A stretch of 64,000 nt of DNA from Pedobacter sp. B4-66 (GTDB lineage Bacteria > Bacteroidota > Bacteroidia > Sphingobacteriales > Sphingobacteriaceae). The notes below the pieces were generated by a model, which saw only the letters and a list, made by a program, of their open reading frames with translations, did not search any database and was not told where the DNA came from. The DNA is taken from positions 434,001 through 498,000 of the forward strand of contig NZ_JAFVME010000005.1 in the NCBI RefSeq assembly GCF_018492665.1, read 5' to 3'. Both the position numbers and the translations under genes were made by a program. Positions 1 to 9,325 of the stretch are shown here, piece by piece; the first letter of the stretch is position 1; each line of letters begins with the position of its first letter.

Positions 1-2297
1 TCAGAAAACAGTTTTATTATAAATACACGCCTAACGGACGTTTTTCTGATGACGAAGTATATCCTCTGTATTTGAGTGATTCATTAAGTCGTTCTTACTA
101 TGGGCCATCAAACTGGAGCGATCTATACTACCGTAATCCAGTTTCACATACCATTAATGCGGCCATTTCAGGTGGAGCGGAAAGAGCTAATTTCCGGTTT
201 TCATTAGGCAATGTACGTAACGAGGGAATTGCAGATCAAACTGCATTGAACAGATACAGTACGATGTTGAATGTCAATATGAAACCATTAGAGTGGCTAA
301 CGTTTTCGGCTTCAGTAAATGCAAATCGTGTCGAAAGAGATAGAAATAATTCCTTGAGAGATCGATTTAGTCAGATGAATTATATCCCTGATTTGAGTTC
401 ACCTTTTAGTCCTAATAAGGACATCTATGCCGGTTTCTTAAAAGATCTTAAAAATGGTTATGATGACAATAAGTCAAACATCGTTGAAGGTGCGGCTGTC
501 CTATCCATAAATCTCGGGAACTTTTTGTTTACCTCGCATTTTGGTATGGATTATAATGAAGGGTATCGGGATATTTATTATTCCAAGGTATTGCTTGAAG
601 GAAACAGCTACGCATCTAACTACTATGGTTTCAACCAGCGGTTAATGTTTAACAACACTGCTAGTTATGATTTGAAGTTAAATGAAGTTCATAACTTCCG
701 TTTCGAAATAGGGCAGTCTGTTCATTATGATACCTATAAGTATAATTATGCATTTGCTTATAAAGGAACCAACGATTATATAAAATTAAACTTACTGAAT
801 TCTGATCCCGCCATGGGAGGGGATGGTTCAGAACCTGAGGATTATCTGCACCCGTTATCCTTCCCTAAATCCTTAACATTTAAATATTTAGATAAGACAA
901 AGAATAACATGCTTTCATTCTTTGGAAAAACGGCTTATAACTTCGATAATAAGTATACACTTTCATTCTTATTGCGTGCAGATGCTTCTACAAATGCACA
1001 GCCGACTAGTCGATGGTTTGTTTCTCCTGCTGCGTCCGCATCATGGAATATTAAAAATGATTTGCTTACAACCAATTCAAGTATCAATGAACTGAGTTTA
1101 CGTGTAAGTGCAGGTAGGTTGGGTAGAGCGGAATACTATGATAATTTTGCTCAAGGGCCTCAATATACTACAGAGCTTGGTTATACTGGGAACTTATTAA
1201 GTCCTGGTTATAATGCATTTGCCGTACTTACCAGACCTTACAATTACGGATGGGTAGGATATGGTATTCCATGGTCTTATACCGATCAGCTAAATGTAGG
1301 TGCTGATGTTGCCGTATTAAACAACCGATTACGTATGTCTCTTGATTTTTATACTAAAACAGATAAAAATCAATTGCTGGCAATTCCGGATTATGCTGAA
1401 TATGGTTATACCCAATCTTATGAAAGTGGACTTTCTGTAAACAATAAAGGTATTGATTTAACCTTGTCAGGCGATGTAATTTCTAATGATCGTTTTAAGT
1501 GGTCGCCGTCCCTAAACTTAAATTATAACGTAAACAAGTTGGTCGCCTTACCACGCGGATTAAAAGAAATTGCAATTGGCGACAGATTATTTAAGGTTGG
1601 ACACGCTATTGATCAATACTGGTTATACACCAACGATGGAATGTATAATACCAATGAAGAAGTTCCTGTTGTAGGAGGTGTTGCTAAAAAGTTTAATGGC
1701 ATCACACTAGGAGCAGGTGATCCGAATTGGAGAGATCTTAATAATGATAATGCAATTGATGATAATGATAAAGCATTAAGAGGACATGCGCTTCCAGTTG
1801 TTGCCGGTAGTTTTAACAACGATTTTAAATACGGGAAATGGATTTTAGGCATGCAGCTTTATTTTAACCTGGGAAGGGAAGTCATAAATCAGGAGATGTC
1901 AAATCACTTCAATTTCATCAATCAGGAAAGTGGTAATACTATCAACTCTGTTAAAGAGATCACTTTCTGGGAGAAAAGAGGCGATTTCAGCAAATACCCA
2001 TTGTACAATCCATGGAGTCCGGTTATCCCATATCGTGTAGATCAGGATTTGTTTCTCGAAAATGCTTCTTTCCTAAAATTAAGGACAGTGTCTTTAGGGT
2101 ATGAACTTACCGATGTAATCAATAAGAAACGATTAAAACTATCCAGATTATACATCTACGGTACAGCAAATAACCTGTTTACCATAACGCCTTACACAGG
2201 ACAGGATCCGGAATTGGTCAATTACACGGGATACGATAGAGGCTTTGGAATGCCATACGCAACCACATTTACGCTGGGTGTTAAGATGGATTTGTAA
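1..2297 (+). CDS. SusC-like TonB-dependent outer membrane receptor, 5' end cut by window
   Basis: This is the C-terminal part, about 765 residues, of a SusC/RagA-family TonB-dependent transporter. The reading frame is open from base 3, so the first possible start inside the window (a TTG at 72) is not the true start. What remains is the 22-strand beta-barrel: repeated aromatic, alternating strands, the family segment ending in DPNWRDLNNDN (about 1720-1760), and a C-terminal strand ending TLGVKMDL that fits a BAM insertion signal. The plug and the N-terminal regulatory domain lie to the left. The SusD partner follows after 41 bases, so the pair should import an oligomeric ligand with TonB energy. 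The substrate is not evident. This is the first visible gene of a 17-kb operon. Confidence 0.93.
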   Translation, partial: RKQFYYKYTPNGRFSDDEVYPLYLSDSLSRSYYGPSNWSDLYYRNPVSHTINAAISGGAERANFRFSLGNVRNEGIADQTALNRYSTMLNVNMKPLEWLTFSASVNANRVERDRNNSLRDRFSQMNYIPDLSSPFSPNKDIYAGFLKDLKNGYDDNKSNIVEGAAVLSINLGNFLFTSHFGMDYNEGYRDIYYSKVLLEGNSYASNYYGFNQRLMFNNTASYDLKLNEVHNFRFEIGQSVHYDTYKYNYAFAYKGTNDYIKLNLLNSDPAMGGDGSEPEDYLHPLSFPKSLTFKYLDKTKNNMLSFFGKTAYNFDNKYTLSFLLRADASTNAQPTSRWFVSPAASASWNIKNDLLTTNSSINELSLRVSAGRLGRAEYYDNFAQGPQYTTELGYTGNLLSPGYNAFAVLTRPYNYGWVGYGIPWSYTDQLNVGADVAVLNNRLRMSLDFYTKTDKNQLLAIPDYAEYGYTQSYESGLSVNNKGIDLTLSGDVISNDRFKWSPSLNLNYNVNKLVALPRGLKEIAIGDRLFKVGHAIDQYWLYTNDGMYNTNEEVPVVGGVAKKFNGITLGAGDPNWRDLNNDNAIDDNDKALRGHALPVVAGSFNNDFKYGKWILGMQLYFNLGREVINQEMSNHFNFINQESGNTINSVKEITFWEKRGDFSKYPLYNPWSPVIPYRVDQDLFLENASFLKLRTVSLGYELTDVINKKRLKLSRLYIYGTANNLFTITPYTGQDPELVNYTGYDRGFGMPYATTFTLGVKMDL

Positions 2298-2338
2298 ATC
2301 TTAAGATATTGAAATATAGAATCATATAAAATGATATC

Positions 2339-3850
2339 ATGAAAAAAATAATATTAAATAGTTTGATTTTTTTATCCCTTTTATCGGCAGGTTGTAAAAA
2401 AATCCTGGATACAGATTCGACAAGAGTGGTTGGAGAAAAAAACATGTGGAATTCTCTTGAGGATACAAGGGCTGGCTTAATGGGTATCTATGGACTTGCC
2501 AGATCTGCTATGGCCGATAATAATGCACATTGGTTATATGGTGATGTTAGACCAGCCGAGTTTACTGTAACCAACCGTCAGGATTTAAAAGCAATTGTAA
2601 AGAATAATTTAAATGCAGATTACGAATCATTGGAAGCCCTTTCTAATTGGAGAAGGTGGTATTCTGTGGTCAACTCAGCTAATCTTTTTCTGGAAAAAGT
2701 AGGAGATGTTAAAGCCGCAGATCCAAGGTACACTGAAAATAATATGACGGTTGATATTGCACAGGCCAGATTTTTAAGAGCCTTTGCTTATTTTTATATG
2801 GTCAGAATATGGGGTGATGTGCCTTTGATTATCAGTTCTCACGACGGTAAATTTGAAGCTAAAAAGAGAGAGGATCAATCAAAAGTATTAGCCTTTGCCG
2901 AAGCCGAAATATTGGCCGCTGCAGATGTTTTGCCTTATAGATATAGTGCCGATGATCCTCAGCAACCTGGTGCTTATTATAATGAAACTTCCGTAAGATG
3001 GGAAGGTACACTAGCACGTAAGTTAACAGCTTATGCGATGTTATCGCACATAGCAGCATGGCAGGGAAATTACCCTAAAGTTGCTGTCTATACCAAATTT
3101 GTAATGGACAACTATGGTAAAGCTGCCACGGGATTCCAAAGCACTAATGACCTTACAGAGCCCCGCGGATTTTTTTATGGGAAAAAGAATAGTCACATTC
3201 TTGGCTTTAACTTTAACTATAGCCATGCTGAAGCTTCACCTACAGGGCGTATTGAAGAGCTAACACTTGCTGCTCCTGTAGTAAATAAACCTATTCCGGA
3301 TATTTATCTAAGTAAAGATTCAATCCTGTCTATTTTTAATGAACCCAAAGATCAGCGCTTTAGTTTAGATACACTAGGTCAGCCGGTTGATGATAAGTAC
3401 TTCAGCAATTTTAATGGGAAGTATCCGATTTTCAGTAAAATAAAAGTAATTCTGGGCGGAGTTTCTGATCCGACATTCAAAATGTTTGCCAGTACAATTG
3501 TATTCACAAGGTTGGAAGACATCGCTTTGCTTAGGGCAGAAGCACTAGCCGTATTAGGAGAACGTCCTCAGGCTATCGATATTTTAAACAACAGCATCAG
3601 AGCAAACAGAGGTTTACCTGCGTACAAGGAAGAGGTAAATGGAAACCTGATTGACGCGATCTTTAAAGAGCGCCAAAGAGAATTAATGGGCGAGGGTCAC
3701 AGGTGGTACGATCTGATTAGGTACAATAAGATCAGACACAAAAACCCAGCCTTTACCAAGCTTATTGAAACTGGCGGTATTTACTGGCCGGTATCTCGTA
3801 TCCTGATCAAGCAGAATGCTTTATTAACTCAAAATTCTTATTGGAAATAA
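2339..3850 (+). CDS. SusD/RagB-family nutrient-binding outer membrane lipoprotein
   Basis: This 503-residue protein has a lipoprotein signal with the lipobox Cys at residue 19 (SAGC followed by KK). It has the SusD landmarks: the helical segment ARFLRAFAYFYMVRIWGDVP near residue 142, typical of the TPR-like core, and the C-terminal FKERQRELMGEGHRWYDLIR near 443. SusD proteins sit on the outer leaflet and act as a lid for the SusC barrel, here the partial gene just upstream. The ligand cannot be told from the sequence. The next gene starts 14 bases after the stop, consistent with one transcript. Confidence 0.95.
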   Translation: MKKIILNSLIFLSLLSAGCKKILDTDSTRVVGEKNMWNSLEDTRAGLMGIYGLARSAMADNNAHWLYGDVRPAEFTVTNRQDLKAIVKNNLNADYESLEALSNWRRWYSVVNSANLFLEKVGDVKAADPRYTENNMTVDIAQARFLRAFAYFYMVRIWGDVPLIISSHDGKFEAKKREDQSKVLAFAEAEILAAADVLPYRYSADDPQQPGAYYNETSVRWEGTLARKLTAYAMLSHIAAWQGNYPKVAVYTKFVMDNYGKAATGFQSTNDLTEPRGFFYGKKNSHILGFNFNYSHAEASPTGRIEELTLAAPVVNKPIPDIYLSKDSILSIFNEPKDQRFSLDTLGQPVDDKYFSNFNGKYPIFSKIKVILGGVSDPTFKMFASTIVFTRLEDIALLRAEALAVLGERPQAIDILNNSIRANRGLPAYKEEVNGNLIDAIFKERQRELMGEGHRWYDLIRYNKIRHKNPAFTKLIETGGIYWPVSRILIKQNALLTQNSYWK

Positions 3851-3864
3851 ATAACAGATTAGAT

Positions 3865-5013
3865 ATGAAAAACCTTAAAATATTATTGGGTAATATGGCC
3901 GCTGGCTTATGCTGTTGTATAGTCATTTTCTTCAGCGGATGCGGTAAAGACAAAGGCTTTTATGAAGCAGCTGTAGATGAAAAAAATGTACCCTTAAATA
4001 CTTATGATTATTTAAAAAGTAAAAGAGGTATCTACGATTCATTATTGCTTGTTATCGATAGAGTAGGATTGGCGGATACATTGAGAAAGAATCCGGTTAC
4101 GCTGTTTGCACTTAGCAATTCCAGTTTTAAACTGGCCATGACCAATTTAAATAACCTACGTAGAACTACCGGTAAAGATCCTTTGTTTCTATCAAATGTC
4201 GACATTAAACATCTGGATACTTTGATGACCAAATATGTAATCAGAGGTTTATACCCAACAGAGTTGTTGACAGAACAGGATGGATTAACATTTTATGGGG
4301 TTAAATATAACCGCATGATGCATGGTAAATTAGAATCTTCAACCGCATCGGGATACAATGGCGGCGGGCCTGCTTACATCAAATTCGATGACACCAAACA
4401 AAGTATTTTTGTAAAGAATTGGGTAAATACTACAACAGGTTCAGTAAATATAAAAACCACTAATGGTATTGTACATATAGTAGAACCTAATCATGTATTT
4501 GGATTTGATGAGTTTGTAAAGAGAATCACTTTTATTCCTAAAGTAAGGACTCCCTTCTATGGTGTTCCGTTTGCAATTCCCGGCAAATTTAAAGCTATTG
4601 ATTTTGACTTAGGAGGCGAAGGCGTTGCTTATTCCGATGCTACATTGGCTAATCAGGGAGGAGGCTATCGTCCATTTGAGTCAGTTGATATTGAAGGCTA
4701 TGGAGACACTTTTGCGATAAGGGAGGGCCTTACCGGTGAGTGGCTTGCCTATTCAGTAGATGTAGCCGAAACCGGAGACTATGAGCTTTCAATGTTACTT
4801 TCTACTCCGGTGAGTAACAAAACCGTGAGCGCTGAAATGGATGATGTTAACATTACCGGTGGAAGGGTTGAAGTTCCTAATACTAATGGATATCAAAATT
4901 TCACTCCAGTAAAAAGAACGGTTCAGTTAACCAAAGGGAAGCACGTGTTTAAGTTTAAAATCACGAATGGGCCGATGAATTTCTATGAGTTCATCTTCAC
5001 TAAGCTGCCCTAA
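3865..5013 (+). CDS. FAS1-domain lipoprotein with C-terminal CBM6-like beta-sandwich
   Basis: This predicted lipoprotein has 382 residues with Cys26 after IVIFFSGC. I chose the ATG at 3865, not the in-frame TTG at 3841, because it gives a normal signal peptide and does not overlap the SusD gene. Residues about 45-220 form a fasciclin (FAS1) fold: LADTLRKNPVTLFALSNSSF and, near the end, TTNGIVHIVEPNHV, the usual closing FAS1 motif. Residues about 240-382 look like a carbohydrate-binding family 6 or related sandwich (GEWLAYSVDVAETGDYELSM, then VQLTKGKHVFKFKI). FAS1 modules mediate adhesion, and CBM6 binds glycans. Placement behind SusD suggests a surface accessory binding protein. No catalytic residues are recognised. 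Confidence 0.82.
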   Translation: MKNLKILLGNMAAGLCCCIVIFFSGCGKDKGFYEAAVDEKNVPLNTYDYLKSKRGIYDSLLLVIDRVGLADTLRKNPVTLFALSNSSFKLAMTNLNNLRRTTGKDPLFLSNVDIKHLDTLMTKYVIRGLYPTELLTEQDGLTFYGVKYNRMMHGKLESSTASGYNGGGPAYIKFDDTKQSIFVKNWVNTTTGSVNIKTTNGIVHIVEPNHVFGFDEFVKRITFIPKVRTPFYGVPFAIPGKFKAIDFDLGGEGVAYSDATLANQGGGYRPFESVDIEGYGDTFAIREGLTGEWLAYSVDVAETGDYELSMLLSTPVSNKTVSAEMDDVNITGGRVEVPNTNGYQNFTPVKRTVQLTKGKHVFKFKITNGPMNFYEFIFTKLP

Positions 5014-5052
5014 TCAAATATTACAGTTATAAAATTTTAATTCTTTATAGAA

Positions 5053-6138
5053 ATGATGAAAATATTAAAATATAACCTGCTCTTACTTACCGCACTAATA
5101 CTGGTGTCTGGTTGTAGGAAGCTACTTGATTTGCCTGAAGAAAAAGATTATCTGAGTGGCAAGCTAAATTATAGTAATAAGGTCTTTGAACCGGTTTTAG
5201 GCAGAACAACAGTAATGGGCACCCTCAATGCAGATAATTCAACATTGCCAATGCAATTTGAAATTGTGAATGCAAGGTATGGTGATGGAAGACCATATGA
5301 TGATATGTTTAAAGTTCACAAGACATGGGTATGGACTTCAGCTTACACAGGTAAAGAAACCTCACTTGAACAAATCAATGCAAAAAGGAAACTGGAAGAT
5401 CATCCCATGTTTGAGATCAGGTCTTCAGGTCAGTTCATCATGTGGCAATCATCAACTGATGAGCTAATTGATCCAAGACCAGCAGATAGCTCAAATCGCG
5501 TTCAGGATATGCGCCTTTTTGATTTGAAAGTTAAAAATTCAGGGGGAGAAGTATTGCTAAGAGATTTCCAGATAAGACCATGGAGAGAACGATCTTATGA
5601 ACCATCAACAGATATTAACCCATATACAGGTGCAGTAGCCAGAGATCCAAAAGACCCGAACAATCCAAACAAGAGAGATTACATCCTTGCCGATATTGGA
5701 AATATAATAGGAACATCTTCAGACTTACCACTGATAAGTAACGCAGATCAGAAAGATGTGGTTGTTTACATCAGGCCATTCACCGGAGGAAACGGACATT
5801 CATTACGATTCAAATTCTTAGATAAAGATGAACAGGTTATTGATCCGGCAAAGTTTAATGAAACCAAATGGGAGCAACTGGTACATGGTTTTAACATGCA
5901 ACAAACAACAACCTATGTACAATATGATGTTGCATATCCTATTCCATTGGTAAATATAAGTACTCCATATGCACCAAATGGTTCACAGGCATCCTCATAC
6001 ATTAAATATTCAAGAAGAGGATTTGGAGGAATAAAAACAACAGCCTATCTCGGACTAACGTACAACATATTTAAAGCAGGCGACTGGGAGATAGTTTTTC
6101 ACTTCCGCAGGGAAAATCCAAAATTTCAAGACGAATAA
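5053..6138 (+). CDS. DUF5007-like surface lipoprotein
   Basis: This 361-residue protein has a lipoprotein signal with Cys21 in LVSGC. The start of the mature part (LLDLPEEKDYLSGKLNYSNKV) and the aromatic-rich body resemble the DUF5007 family found next to SusCD-FAS1 genes in Bacteroidota. The assignment rests on recognition, not on a search. No enzymatic motif is visible. It contains a Pro/Asp/Asn-rich stretch around residues 200-215 (DPKDPNNPNKRD), a likely surface loop. It lies between a FAS1 gene and the second SusC gene, 21 bases before the latter, so it is probably co-expressed and part of the same surface complex. Confidence 0.62.
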   Translation: MMKILKYNLLLLTALILVSGCRKLLDLPEEKDYLSGKLNYSNKVFEPVLGRTTVMGTLNADNSTLPMQFEIVNARYGDGRPYDDMFKVHKTWVWTSAYTGKETSLEQINAKRKLEDHPMFEIRSSGQFIMWQSSTDELIDPRPADSSNRVQDMRLFDLKVKNSGGEVLLRDFQIRPWRERSYEPSTDINPYTGAVARDPKDPNNPNKRDYILADIGNIIGTSSDLPLISNADQKDVVVYIRPFTGGNGHSLRFKFLDKDEQVIDPAKFNETKWEQLVHGFNMQQTTTYVQYDVAYPIPLVNISTPYAPNGSQASSYIKYSRRGFGGIKTTAYLGLTYNIFKAGDWEIVFHFRRENPKFQDE

Positions 6139-6159
6139 ATTATGCTAGGATTTAATATT

Positions 6160-9100
6160 ATGAGAAAGAAAATACTCTTTTTATCGATCTTATTTGGTTG
6201 CCTGATGTTCAGTGATCTTCAGGCTCAAATTAAAAAAGTATTAGTTAAAGGTGTGGTTATTGAAAAAGCAACCAACCTTGGTATACCGGGTGCTACCATA
6301 CTGTCAGGAACTCCCACTAAGGTAATTGGTTCTACAGATAACAAAGGGATGTTCTCTGTAAGTGCAGAAGAAGGTAGTACCTTGGTGTTTCACTTTGTAG
6401 GATTTAATGATGCCCGAGTTAAATTAAAACCAGGGCAAACTTCTGTAAACGTAATTCTTCACGAAAGTAACAGCCAATTGGATGAGGTGGTAGTGCGTGG
6501 TTACCAGGTCAGGTCTAAAGAGACCAGTACCGGATCATCTACAACCATCACCAGTAAGGATATTATGGACGTGCCTGTTTCAAATGTTGAGCAGCTACTT
6601 CAAGGAAAGGTAGCCGGTTTAAACATACAGGTAAACACAGGGGCTCCTGGATTTAGAGGAACATCTACTATTCGTGGATTGAATACGCTTGCAGTAACCG
6701 GTAACGGAAGCGAATCCTTTTTACAGCCAACCTCTCCGCTATATGTAATTGATGGAGTGCCTATTGATGCAGATAAAGCTGCTGAATACGGTTATAACCA
6801 ACAAGGACCAGGTGTGAGCCCTCTCTCTTTGATCCCTCAGGAAGACATCGCAAGTCTGGAGGTACTTAAAGATGCACAGGCAACCTCACTTTATGGTTCC
6901 AGAGGTGCCTATGGGGTAATTATTATTACTACCAAGAGAGGAAACTCGAAGATCCCACGTGTGCGTTACACCTCAAACTTTTTTATGAATACGCCACCAA
7001 AGCTTAGAGAAACATTAGGCGGTAATGCGGAACGAAACTCAAAAATAAACCACATTCTTTCTAATGCATTAACTCAGGAGGATTTTGACAGGCTATCAAA
7101 AACATATTTCCTTACAGACAGTTTAAACGATTATTATAATAATTCTACTAACTGGCAAGGTGTGTTTTATCAGAACACCTTCAACCAAAGTCATAATCTC
7201 GCATTCGATGGTGGTGATGAAAAGTTTAACTATAAAACCAATGTTGGTTATTTCTCTGAAACAGGGGTAGTTAAAAATACCGGTTTCGACAGGTACAATA
7301 TGAACATGAACATGGAGTACAATCCAACTCCAAAATTGAAGTTTTTTGCATCTGTATTTGGTTCAATTGGTAAACAAAATAAAGGAGATGGAGTTGGATT
7401 ACTTCAAAGTGGTGTTGCCGAGAATGGTCAGGCTTCTTCTTTATTGCCGGGCCCATCATTCTTTCAATCTACACTGGGGGCAGTATCTGCTTTAAAGACG
7501 TTGAATAATAACGATTCCAGAAATATCAGGGCTAATATTGATGTCAAATATCAACTGTTACCGGGATTATGGGCAGCAAGTACTTTAAGTTATGATTTTA
7601 CATCCGATAATGAGGATACTTTTACACCAGCTGCGGCTAATAGGCAATTTGCAAGAGTATACTCATTTAATGGGCGCAGTTCTAATTTGTATAGCAGAAG
7701 TAATATTTCTTATGCTAAAACATTTAATGGGAAGCACAATATTTTTGCCAATGTTTTTAACGAGCTATATAAGGTAACCGGACAATCAGGCATTATTGTT
7801 CAGAATAAAACCGCAAATGATCAATTACAAGGGCCTTTGGGTTTTGATGGTTATTATTCAACAGGTGGAGGTATCCTAACCAACTTTAAAAATGCTCGTT
7901 TGGCATCTTTTGCAGCTGCATTTTCATATGATTATATGAAAAAATATGTAATCGACCTTTCTTACCGTTTAGATGGTTCATCAGGTAGTGGCTTAGAAAA
8001 TCCTTATGCTAAAAATCCAGCTATTGGATTAAGGTGGAACTTTAACAAAGAAGAATGGCTTAAAGATATTGAGTGGCTTAGCTACGGTGCATTTCGTTTA
8101 AGCTGGGGACGTAACGTGTCACCAACAGCAAATCTTTCAAACATTTATGGTTTATACCAAAATACCGGCACATATAATAACAACCCTACTATGGGAATTG
8201 ACTATAGGCAAGTGCCAAATCCAAAGCTTAAACCAACCACAACTTCTCAATACAATTTCGGATTTGATGCAGGTCTATTTGAAAGTAAAGTCGAATTAAA
8301 CTTTGATGCTTATTATAAGAAAGTTGACAATCTTTTGTTTGAAAGTAACTTAAGCAATGCAGTAGCTTTTGATAAAGTTTTGAGTAACGATGCCGGTATT
8401 GCAAACTATGGTTATGAATTGGCAGTAACGGTTAGGCCGCTTCCTACAAGTAGCCCTTTTAACTGGTCTATATCTGTCAACGGAGCCATTAATCGTGATA
8501 TTTTAACCAAGCTTCCAGCAGAGTATAACGGACAATACATCAGATTTGATGGTGATGATAAAACTTTGCAGCATCTTGTCTACAGGGTAGGTAAGAATAC
8601 TTTGTCTAACTATCTGCGTGTAAACCAAGGCGTATACGGTACCACTGAAAACGTTCCGGTTGATCCGGCTACAGGGCTAACTTATAGTACTGGCGGAAGA
8701 TTTTTCCAGGGAGGAGATCCAATCTTTAAAGATGTAAATGGCGATTATGTTCTTGACAATCGAGATTATGAAATATCAGGAAATTCTCAGCCTGTTGTAA
8801 CAGGTGGATTGTCAACCAATTTAAGCTATAAAGGTTGGGGGCTAAATATTTATGGTTCATTTACCTTACTGCGCACCATTCTAAATAATGCACTAGCCGA
8901 TCGTTTCAGAATCATGAGCAATCCATTCGATCTAAAAGCAGTTGTCCCTCTAGATGATCTGGATACCTGGAAAAAGCCTGGTGATGTAGCCAAATATCCA
9001 TATGCTTATGATTATGCACGTTATGGCGCTGTCCAACCATTCAGGTTAGATCAAACGCTATGGGCTGAACAGGGTTCGTATCTTAAGTTTAATAGCGTTA

Positions 9101-9303
9101 CGCTTTCTTATATGTTCACTAAAAAATTAGCTAAAAGGATCGGTCTTAATAATTTCCGAGCGTATATATCCGGAAATAACTTAATCACATTTTCTCCTTA
9201 TTCCGGACCGAATCCGGAAAACGTAACTGCTTTAGGAAGGGATGCTTCCGGTGGTTATCCGGTGCCTCGCACCTACAACTTTGGTATGAACGTGGAATTC
9301 TAA
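6160..9303 (+). CDS. SusC-like TonB-dependent receptor (second pair)
   Basis: This is a complete 1047-residue SusC/RagA-family transporter. The ATG at 6160 is preferred over 6142 because it begins a clean Sec signal (MRKKILFLS to LQAQ). Residues about 25-110 form a carboxypeptidase-D-like regulatory domain (VKGVVIEKATNLGIPGATI). The plug follows, with LDEVVVRGYQ and the family signature IDGVPIDADK and ATSLYGSRGAYGVIIITTKRG around residues 245-270. The rest is the beta-barrel, ending NFGMNVEF. It has no STN domain, so it should not signal to a FecR-type anti-sigma factor. The SusD partner starts 22 bases downstream. It diverges from the partial SusC at the window start, so two distinct transporters share one operon. 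Confidence 0.95.
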   Translation: MRKKILFLSILFGCLMFSDLQAQIKKVLVKGVVIEKATNLGIPGATILSGTPTKVIGSTDNKGMFSVSAEEGSTLVFHFVGFNDARVKLKPGQTSVNVILHESNSQLDEVVVRGYQVRSKETSTGSSTTITSKDIMDVPVSNVEQLLQGKVAGLNIQVNTGAPGFRGTSTIRGLNTLAVTGNGSESFLQPTSPLYVIDGVPIDADKAAEYGYNQQGPGVSPLSLIPQEDIASLEVLKDAQATSLYGSRGAYGVIIITTKRGNSKIPRVRYTSNFFMNTPPKLRETLGGNAERNSKINHILSNALTQEDFDRLSKTYFLTDSLNDYYNNSTNWQGVFYQNTFNQSHNLAFDGGDEKFNYKTNVGYFSETGVVKNTGFDRYNMNMNMEYNPTPKLKFFASVFGSIGKQNKGDGVGLLQSGVAENGQASSLLPGPSFFQSTLGAVSALKTLNNNDSRNIRANIDVKYQLLPGLWAASTLSYDFTSDNEDTFTPAAANRQFARVYSFNGRSSNLYSRSNISYAKTFNGKHNIFANVFNELYKVTGQSGIIVQNKTANDQLQGPLGFDGYYSTGGGILTNFKNARLASFAAAFSYDYMKKYVIDLSYRLDGSSGSGLENPYAKNPAIGLRWNFNKEEWLKDIEWLSYGAFRLSWGRNVSPTANLSNIYGLYQNTGTYNNNPTMGIDYRQVPNPKLKPTTTSQYNFGFDAGLFESKVELNFDAYYKKVDNLLFESNLSNAVAFDKVLSNDAGIANYGYELAVTVRPLPTSSPFNWSISVNGAINRDILTKLPAEYNGQYIRFDGDDKTLQHLVYRVGKNTLSNYLRVNQGVYGTTENVPVDPATGLTYSTGGRFFQGGDPIFKDVNGDYVLDNRDYEISGNSQPVVTGGLSTNLSYKGWGLNIYGSFTLLRTILNNALADRFRIMSNPFDLKAVVPLDDLDTWKKPGDVAKYPYAYDYARYGAVQPFRLDQTLWAEQGSYLKFNSVTLSYMFTKKLAKRIGLNNFRAYISGNNLITFSPYSGPNPENVTALGRDASGGYPVPRTYNFGMNVEF

Positions 9304-9325
9304 TTATTGACATAATAAAATTGAT

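Noticed and set aside
3841..3864. TTG start for the FAS1-CBM6-like gene
   Set aside because: It overlaps the SusD stop and puts eight residues before a complete lipoprotein signal; the ATG at 3865 fits better.
6160..9303. Second SusC as a signal transducer
   Set aside because: It has no STN domain and no sigma/FecR genes adjoin it.
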